Shown: piece by piece, positions 30,275 through 35,866 of the stretch
Layout: each line of letters opens with the position of its first letter
Position numbering within the stretch: the stretch's first letter is position 1
Assembly: GCA_017882685.1 (NCBI GenBank)
Contig: JADGPA010000001.1
Location: forward strand, 1 to 35,866
DNA from: Propionibacteriaceae bacterium
Lineage (GTDB): Bacteria; Actinomycetota; Actinomycetes; Propionibacteriales; Propionibacteriaceae
Direction: 5' to 3'
Length of the DNA: 35,866 bases
Notes under the pieces: model-generated
Told to the model about the DNA's origin: nothing
Database searches by the model: none
Seen by the model: the letters and a program-made list of their open reading frames with translations, nothing else
Translations under genes and position numbers: made by a program

Positions 30275-31154
30275 TCACAGCGGTGTGGCGGGCCCGGTTC
30301 TGATGTTGGAGGTCATCAACCCCCGGCAGCCAAGGGGCGAGAGCCCTTGCGCGTTCCCCGACCGTCGTGACGGGCCACATCATCACGGGCTTCTTGTTCC
30401 GCGTTGCCAGGCCGACCACTCGCTGAACGACGGCGTCGGCCTGGTCGGCACCGATCCCCAGCATGTCGATGGCCGGATCGGACGCGAACTGCTCCAGGTT
30501 GTCGAGATGGGCCGGCTCGTCGAGCACGTATCCCACGTGGCGAACCCGTGCGTCTTTGCGCGTGTGAAGTTTGGGGAGTTGACGTACTGCTTCCAGACGG
30601 TGCGTTCGGGCCTGTTCAACGTGATCAGGGTTTGCATCAGCGGCACTGCTGCGTCCTCGGTCTTGGGCTCGGCAAACAAGCCGTTGGATGTACTTGCCGA
30701 TCACGTCGTCAAGACGACTGAAGGGTCGTTCCGGCTGTTGCGGATCATCGGTGTACCTCGAGGTGACCATCAAACCGGAGAGCGTCGGCCAGTCCGTCTT
30801 CGAGATGTCGTGGGCGACCCCGGTGACGCGAAGCGTGTCCGGGTCGTGGCTGCACAACAGGACGCCGTCGGCCGACCTGCACACGGAGATCTCGATCGCG
30901 TGCACGAAGGGCAGCGCCGCGGCCTGGGCATAGGAATACGCGGTCATCTCCGGCAAGTTGCCGCCACCACCTCGGTGAGCCACATAGAACGGGGTCTCGG
31001 CGAACAGTTCGGAATGGGTGTGCGGCCCGGCGTCCAGCACCGGCATCTTCGTCGCGCAGCCGGCCAGGGCTACGAGGAGCCCTGCCCCACCCGACAGGAG
31101 CTCACCGCGATGCAGGCCAGGCCACGCTGCCTGACGGGGACGCTGCGCACGCAT
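30275..31154 (-). pseudogene. Frameshifted glycerophosphodiester phosphodiesterase lipoprotein
   Basis: The N-terminus carries a lipobox (LLVALAGC) and the GDPD start FYVAHRGGGGNLPE, then EISVCRSADGVLLCSHDPDT and PFSRLDDVIGKYI. Near 30675 the frame shifts: FAEPKTEDAAVPLMQTLITL continues in another frame. Near 30532 it returns, as GYVLDEPAHLDNLEQFASD and KKPVMMWPVTTVGERARALA. Near 30320, in a G-run, it shifts again to the natural ending LMTSNIRTGPATPL and TGA at 30275. So there are three frame breaks in about 880 bp. The usual E-x-D metal pair reads EIS, so a ligand may also be lost. Homology is clear; loss of function is very likely unless the breaks are sequencing errors. Confidence 0.82.
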
Positions 31155-31292
31155 TGTGCCGATGGTAGGCGCGAGTGGGGGCTGGCCACGTCATCGTTTC
31201 GTGAGGACCCGGTAAGCACAGTCGCATGGAAGCCGCGCCGACCGCCGCGTTGACTGGCGAGTGCCCACACACCAATCGATTGGAGCGGCACC

Positions 31293-32052
31293 GTGAAGTA
31301 CTCGCATCTATCCCTTCTCCTGACGACCGCCGCCACAGCGGTCGCGGTTTCCTTCAGCCTGGCGCCGGTCGCGTCGGCCGCCCCGGCGGGTCACTCCGCC
31401 GCGGACCGCCACAGCGCCGGCGCCGTCTTCGTCCAGACCGACGACCTGGACCACAACGCCGTCATCGCCTACGACCGTGCGTCCAACGGCCAACTCACCA
31501 AAGTCGGCACCGTCTTCGGTGTGGATGGCAGTTGGCTGACCCGCCGGCAGGTGCTGCCCACTCACGGTGACCTGCCGGTCTCGGTCGGTGTGTCCGGCAA
31601 CCTGGTCTACGTGCTGAACGCCCGCGACGGCGGCTCGATCACGGGCTTCAAGGTGGAGGGCCGAACCCTGGTTCCGTTGGCCGGCTCCACCCGGGCACTG
31701 AACCTGGCACCCAACGCCAACCCCGAGTTCCTGCAGGCACCGCGTCGCAGGTGGCGATCACACCCGACCGGGACGCCGTCATCGTGGCTACCAAGACCCA
31801 TGGCACCCTGCCGGTGTTCCCGCTGGGTGATCACGGTCGTCCTGCTGCCTCACCGGTGGTGGCACCGATGCAGGTCCGGTGGACCTTGCCGCGTCCCGGC
31901 ATGGCGAGTTCATCTACCAGCTGAGCGGAGCGACCGGCATGGTTGATGAGTACCGCGTGGCCAGGGACGGCTCGCTGGCCCGCACCGGGTCGGTCAGCAC
32001 CGGCCTCGGGTCGGCCAACGGCCACCCGCTGGAAGGTATGGCGGCGAGTTGA
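31293..32052 (+). pseudogene. Decayed secreted lactonase (6-phosphogluconolactonase-like β-propeller)
   Basis: GTG 31293 with GGAG upstream starts an intact signal peptide (ending APVASAAPA). Then come GAVFVQTDDLDHNAVIAYDR and, after a jump that drops about 45 codons of propeller near 31533, WLTRRQVLPTHGDLPVSVGV and NLVYVLNARDGGSITGFKV. A frameshift near 31740 moves the reading to VAITPDRDAVIVATKTHGTL. A further break with loss of about a hundred codons near 31875 leads to the natural C-terminus, AASRHGEFIYQLSGATGMVD and GHPLEGMAAS, with TGA 32050-32052. The parts are in the right order, so this is one gene decayed by deletions and frameshifts. Confidence 0.8.
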
Positions 32053-32064
32053 TTCGGGCGGTTC

Positions 32065-32098
32065 GGCGGGCGCCGCGGGGTCACCCGGGGCGCCCGCC
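32065..32098 (+). terminator. Strong GC hairpin after the lactonase pseudogene
   Basis: Perfect 10-bp arms GGCGGGCGCC / GGCGCCCGCC with a 14-base loop that can pair further, 13 bp after the lactonase stop. No T-run follows, as is common for actinobacterial terminators. The remaining ~190 bp to the next gene hold nothing I recognise. Confidence 0.65.
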
Positions 32099-32288
32099 GT
32101 GGTTCAGCCCGGAGCGGCCAGCACCAGCACCGAAGGGGCTGCCGCCTTGGCAAGTCGATCAAGGAATGACGGAGCCGATGTGCAGCAGCGAGGTCACTCC
32201 CGAGGGGACTGATGACGAATAGGTATTGACGCTTAGCTGATGTCGCTGGGCCGAGGGCGGTTCAGACCCCCACCCAACGGAGAAAAGC

Positions 32289-32516
32289 ATGCGCAAGCTC
32301 GTCGCGTCAGTCATCACTGGCGCTGTCCTTTCCATGGGCCTCGTGGCCTCGGTCCCCGCCCCCTTTGCCCAAGCCGCACAGGTTCACAAGCCACACGCGA
32401 AGCCCGGTCAGTTCTGCGCCAAGAGGGATCACAACGACTGGACCAAAACCAGCCACTACGGCAAGCTCCGTTGCAAGCACTACGCCAGCGGCGCTTGGCA
32501 CTGGAAGCGAATCTGA
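32289..32516 (+). CDS. Small secreted two-cysteine protein
   Basis: A 75-aa protein with a signal peptide (residues 1-30, cleavage after AQAAQ or nearby) and GGAGAAA before ATG 32289. The mature part is about 45 residues, basic and rich in His, Lys and Trp, with two cysteines (GQFCAKRD and KLRCKHYA) likely to form one disulfide, ending GAWHWKRI. It resembles a group of small exported actinobacterial proteins with G-x-F-C ... L-x-C ... W-x-W/R spacing. Function is unknown. It stands alone, with a hairpin 31 bp downstream. Confidence 0.7.
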   Translation: MRKLVASVITGAVLSMGLVASVPAPFAQAAQVHKPHAKPGQFCAKRDHNDWTKTSHYGKLRCKHYASGAWHWKRI

Positions 32517-32547
32517 GCAGTACTTGAGGCGTCGCGGGGGCTGGACT

Positions 32548-32570
32548 GGGTTCAGGGATGGCCTGAACCC
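32548..32570 (+). terminator. Hairpin after the small secreted protein gene
   Basis: Perfect 9-bp arms GGGTTCAGG / CCTGAACCC around a 5-base loop, 31 bp after the stop codon. There is no T-run. The following ~170 bp up to the dodecin gene show no gene I can support. Confidence 0.55.
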
Positions 32571-32743
32571 GATGGTCAGCGTCGCCGCGGCCTGGGCCAC
32601 CCGCCGAGGACGGTACGGAGGTAGGAGTCATGCTCAGCCCCGAACTGCTTGCGGATGGTCGGCCTCCTACACGCAGCCGGCTCGTCAACGACCCTGCGGG
32701 GTGGGGCGAGCCGGCGCAGTGCGCCTGCCAGGGGGACGGTTGC

Positions 32744-32947
32744 CTACTGCTCGTACTTGAACGAGACGCGAAGTTTCGTCCGGTAGGTGAGCCCGCCGCT
32801 TTCGTCCAGGTGGATGTCCTGGGCGATGACCTCGGCGACCCGGAGATCACGGATCGTTGCGCCGGCCACCTTGATGGCAGCGGCCGCGGCATCCTCCCAG
32901 GACTCCGCACTGGTTCCAATGAGATCCGTCACTCGATAAACGCTCAT
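32744..32947 (-). CDS. Dodecin flavin-binding protein
   Basis: A 67-aa protein matching dodecin, which assembles into hollow dodecamers that store or buffer flavins or CoA-linked species in the cytoplasm. SVYRVTDLIGTSAESWEDAA contains the conserved Trp that stacks on flavin. IRDLRVAEVIAQDIHLDESG and YRTKLRVSFKYEQ are the typical β-strands. ATG 32947 has AAGGAGGG at ideal spacing; an in-frame ATG further upstream would add 13 residues with no homology. It is divergent from the large glycosidase-like gene. Confidence 0.94.
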   Translation of the reverse strand: MSVYRVTDLIGTSAESWEDAAAAAIKVAGATIRDLRVAEVIAQDIHLDESGGLTYRTKLRVSFKYEQ

Positions 32948-33090
32948 GCGACCCTCCTTGGTCACAGGGGATGGATCCTCCCCCACACCACCGGTTTACC
33001 CGACCTTGCCGCCACCGACAAGAGGGATGGGTGCGGACCCACTCCCGCGTTCGTCTGGTTTCAGCGAGAAGCCAGTGTTAGACATGGGTG

Positions 33091-35866
33091 GTGCCCCCAT
33101 CACCAACCCGCGTGTCGCGAAAACCCTTTGAACTAGCCTCGGGGGACGCCCATGCAGTGTTCACCCCTGCAATGGCACCGACGCGCTTCGATGTGGCGGG
33201 CCTGAGCATGATCCTTTACCCCGCCAGCCCCCTTGAGGCCGGGCTGACCGGGTTGTACCTGCGACCAGGAGTGAACGGCGCCGCCCCCATTCCACTGCTC
33301 GGCCCGGAATCGAAAGGGACGACTGCGCTGGCTGGTGACGCGATCGTGCGTCGCGGGCGGCACGGCGGCCTGGATTGGAGTGTCGAGTTCTCCTTCGGCC
33401 CCGACGGGCACGACTGGCGCTGGCAAATCGCGTTGCACAATCGGTCCGGGAATGCCCTGGTGTGCGATCTGGTCGCAACGCAGGATTTCGCGCTGGCGCC
33501 GTACACAGCGGTCCGGACCAACGAATACTACGTGAGTCAGTATTTGGACCTATCCCCCATTTCCGATCCCGAGTTCGGTAACGCCATCGCCGTCCGGCAG
33601 AACATGCCGGGCGATCGTCAGCCCTGGGCGGTCCTCGGCTCTCTTGGCCGCGGCACCAGCTGGGCGACTGACGCCCTGCAGCTGCGGACGATCCGCAACC
33701 AACGACCAGTCCTGGACGTCTCACACCTCCCGTCCACGCGCTTGCAGCACGAGCACACGCTGGCCGCCCTTGCGTCCGACGAACTGAGCATCGGCCCTGG
33801 CGAAACGGTCCTCGCCGGCTTCTTCGGTGCCTTCGTCGAGGACCATCCGGACGCCACCGGCCCCGCGGACGCGGACCTCGTCCGGCGGCTGCGCGCCACA
33901 TCGTCGGAGCGCGCCCGGGTCGAGGCCTCAGCGGGTGAAGCACGCGAACCGGGCAAAGGCGCCCCGGCAACCGACGCCGATGCCCCAACCGGACACATCT
34001 TCGGCTCCCCCGCCGCGCCCGCGTCCCCGCTGTCTGGCGCGATCGCGGAACGCTGGTTCCCGGGCAGCCGTGACCTCGTGGAGATCGCCCCCGACGGGTC
34101 ACTGTGGGCGTTCCGGACGGGGTCCGGCGAGCATGTCACCGCTCGGGACAAGGAGTTTTCGGTCCTGCGCCCGCACGGCCAGATCTTGCGGACCGGCGAC
34201 GGCCTCACCCCCGAGGTGGGCACCCTCACCTCGACGATCTGGATGCGGGGAGTCTTCGCGTCCCAGGTCACGACGGGGCACGTGAGCCTGGGCGGGTTGA
34301 TCTCGGGCGACCGCACGTACCTCGGTCTGCAGGACGCCCACGGTATGCGGGCGTTCGTCCGGCGGGCGGGCGCCTGGGAACTGCTGGACGTCCCGACCGC
34401 CTGGACGCTAGGTCCCGACAGGGCGAGCTGGCGCTACGACCTCGCCGGCTCCGAGGTGGAGGTCACCACCAGGGCCAGCGTTGATGCCCACCGCCTTGAG
34501 TTCACGATCCGCACCGTCGGGGACATCGACCGCGTCCTGCTGGCCGTTCAGCTGGCGCTCGGCGCCGACGACGGGCAGGCGGCTGGACACGTCGCCGTCA
34601 ATGGGAGCGGCCCGGTGGTCACCGCATCCGGAGCTGGACGCACTCTGAGCCTCGACTTCGGCGACCAGGAAGTCGATTGCGGCGGCGACGAGCTGTTGTT
34701 CGTCGACGGCGAGAGCCGCGACCTGCCCTGGCTGTGCTGCGCTCTGGCCCCGGGCGAAACGGTCTTCACGCTCACCGCCGAGGCGGCGGCGGCCGACGCC
34801 GGGCCCGAACCGATACGGCAGCCCGGCCTGTGGTCGGAGTTGCGCGCGGGGCTCTGCCTGGCTGGCACCGCCGGCGACGAGGACGTGGTCACCCTGGACG
34901 CAATCCTCCCGTGGTTCGCGCACGACGCCCTGATCCAATACCTGGCGCCGCGCGGGCTCGAGCAGTACACCGGTGGCGCCTGGGGTACCCGCGACGTCTG
35001 CCAAGGTCCGGTGGGCCTGCTCACGGCGCACGCCCGGGACGACGCGCTGCGCGACGTCCTGCTGCGGACCTTCCGCGATCAGAACGCACGCGGGGACTGG
35101 CCGCAGGCCTTCGACTACCTGCCGCCCGACGGTGAGATCGGGCAGGGGGACGCCCACGGCGACGTCGTCTACTGGCCGCTGCTCGCCCTGAGCGACTACC
35201 TGATCGCCACCGGCGACACCACGCTGCTGGTCGAGGAGGTGACGGGCCGCGGCGACGGCGTCCGGACGCCCCCAACGCCGATCGCGGAACACGCGCGCCG
35301 GGCGCTGGCGCACATCGAGTCGACCCTCGTCCACTCCACGCCGCTGCCGGCGTACGGCCACGGCGACTGGAACGACTCGCTGCAGCCGGCCAACCCCCGG
35401 CTGGCCTCGCAAATGGTGTCCACCTGGACGGCCACCCTGCAGTCCCAAGCGCTCAGCCGGCTGGCCCAAGGCCTCGCCGCCGCCCGCGCCGAGCCCGACC
35501 TCGCCGCGCGCTGCGCCGACCTGGCGTCCGCCACTCGCGCATCCCTCGGCGAGCTGCTGCTCGCCGACGGCGTCCTGTCCGGATACGCGGTGTTCGACCA
35601 GGACCCAACCACACCGGAACTGCTGGTGCACCCGCGAGACCACAGGACCGGACTCACCTACGGCTTCCTGCCCTGGATCCACGCCATCGCGGGGGATCAG
35701 GTCACCCCCGAGCAAGCGCGCCACCATCTCGACCTGATCCACGCCCACCTGTGGGGTCCCGACGGCGCCCGCCTGTTCGACAAGCCGCCGGTCTATCGCG
35801 GCGGCCCGATGGAGGTGTTCAAGCGCGCGGAGGCGGCGACGTTCTGGGGCCGGGAGATCGGCCTGA
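33091..35866 (+). CDS. GH94/GH36-type glycoside phosphorylase-like enzyme (C-terminus outside window)
   Basis: The open frame runs from about 33082 to the window edge, giving more than 900 residues. Two β-sandwich regions come first (about residues 25-235, with APYTAVRTNEYYVSQYLDLS, and about 340-560), separated by an Ala/Glu/Pro-rich linker. Then comes an (α/α)6 catalytic domain: WGTRDVCQGPVGLLTAHARD, YLPPDGEIGQGDAHGDVVYW and YGHGDWNDSLQPANP, where the Asp of GDWND is the expected general acid. FWGREIGL at the edge is a late family block. Substrate is probably a β-glucoside or oligosaccharide. GTG starts at 33088, 33091, 33112 and 33157 and ATG 33172 all fit; homology seems to begin near 33115, so I prefer 33091 or 33112. 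The gene continues beyond 35866. Confidence 0.85.
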   Translation, partial: MPPSPTRVSRKPFELASGDAHAVFTPAMAPTRFDVAGLSMILYPASPLEAGLTGLYLRPGVNGAAPIPLLGPESKGTTALAGDAIVRRGRHGGLDWSVEFSFGPDGHDWRWQIALHNRSGNALVCDLVATQDFALAPYTAVRTNEYYVSQYLDLSPISDPEFGNAIAVRQNMPGDRQPWAVLGSLGRGTSWATDALQLRTIRNQRPVLDVSHLPSTRLQHEHTLAALASDELSIGPGETVLAGFFGAFVEDHPDATGPADADLVRRLRATSSERARVEASAGEAREPGKGAPATDADAPTGHIFGSPAAPASPLSGAIAERWFPGSRDLVEIAPDGSLWAFRTGSGEHVTARDKEFSVLRPHGQILRTGDGLTPEVGTLTSTIWMRGVFASQVTTGHVSLGGLISGDRTYLGLQDAHGMRAFVRRAGAWELLDVPTAWTLGPDRASWRYDLAGSEVEVTTRASVDAHRLEFTIRTVGDIDRVLLAVQLALGADDGQAAGHVAVNGSGPVVTASGAGRTLSLDFGDQEVDCGGDELLFVDGESRDLPWLCCALAPGETVFTLTAEAAAADAGPEPIRQPGLWSELRAGLCLAGTAGDEDVVTLDAILPWFAHDALIQYLAPRGLEQYTGGAWGTRDVCQGPVGLLTAHARDDALRDVLLRTFRDQNARGDWPQAFDYLPPDGEIGQGDAHGDVVYWPLLALSDYLIATGDTTLLVEEVTGRGDGVRTPPTPIAEHARRALAHIESTLVHSTPLPAYGHGDWNDSLQPANPRLASQMVSTWTATLQSQALSRLAQGLAAARAEPDLAARCADLASATRASLGELLLADGVLSGYAVFDQDPTTPELLVHPRDHRTGLTYGFLPWIHAIAGDQVTPEQARHHLDLIHAHLWGPDGARLFDKPPVYRGGPMEVFKRAEAATFWGREIGL

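Noticed and set aside
30234-31253. Plus-strand open frame across the phosphodiesterase region
   Set aside because: The minus strand shows ordered GDPD pieces; the plus-strand frame reads as shadow sequence.
32571-32743. Possible gene fragment on the minus strand (IRKQFGAEHDSYLRTVLGG)
   Set aside because: Reads like protein but is too short to assign, with no start or supporting context.
1-35866. CRISPR arrays, tRNAs, rRNAs, transposases and integrases
   Set aside because: None found by reading both strands; only short palindromic repeats are present.

Overview
The window is high-GC DNA with dense, overlapping genes, frequent GTG/TTG starts, leaderless-type promoters and gene families typical of Actinomycetota (VIT/CCC1 transporter, SCO1664 family, MSMEG_4193-type phosphatase, DUF4386, DUF427). 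A member of Propionibacteriales or a relative is my best guess, but no rRNA or marker gene is present to fix it. No tRNA, rRNA, CRISPR array or complete mobile element was seen.

Layout. 1-4.6 kb: molybdenum cofactor (Moco) genes in two divergent units. On the minus strand these are an ArsR/SufR-like regulator, moeA, a 51-codon mobA-like remnant, a moeB/thiF-like gene and moaC (cut by the window edge), joined by 4-bp start/stop overlaps. On the plus strand they are moaA-moaD. A CGTAAC-N8-GTTACG dyad lies exactly midway between the two start codons. 4.6-6.2 kb: a membrane-anchored sulfite-oxidase-type molybdoenzyme, a plausible consumer of the cofactor. 6.3-12.4 kb: single genes (Gfo/Idh/MocA oxidoreductase, secreted YdcF-type protein with Ig-like tail, DUF427, TspO, DEAD-box helicase, VIT-family transporter).

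12.4-19.8 kb: the most interesting unit. A minus-strand operon encodes a lipoprotein solute-binding protein, two permeases, two ATPases, a divergent class-V aminotransferase and a prolidase/imidazolonepropionase-like amidohydrolase. It is preceded by an apparently leaderless 21-codon ORF ending in four consecutive cysteine codons. Polycysteine leader ORFs are known in mycobacteria as cysteine-responsive attenuators, so the operon may import and break down a sulfur- or cysteine-containing compound. Palindromic repeats of a dispersed family lie between the leader ORF and the first gene.

19.8-27.2 kb: a GDSL-hydrolase remnant, a 52-aa ORF behind a 22-bp palindrome, a VWA/MoxR-type AAA pair, a histidine phosphatase plus SCO1664-family kinase-like protein, and an aldehyde dehydrogenase with its usual partner DUF779. 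27.2-32.1 kb: a decaying stretch with broken methyltransferase, glycerophosphodiesterase and lactonase genes around an intact TetR/DUF4386 pair. That pair shares two identical-arm GGTGTA-N5-TACACC operators. 32.3-35.9 kb: a small secreted protein, a dodecin, and a large GH94/GH36-type carbohydrate-active enzyme running off the right edge.
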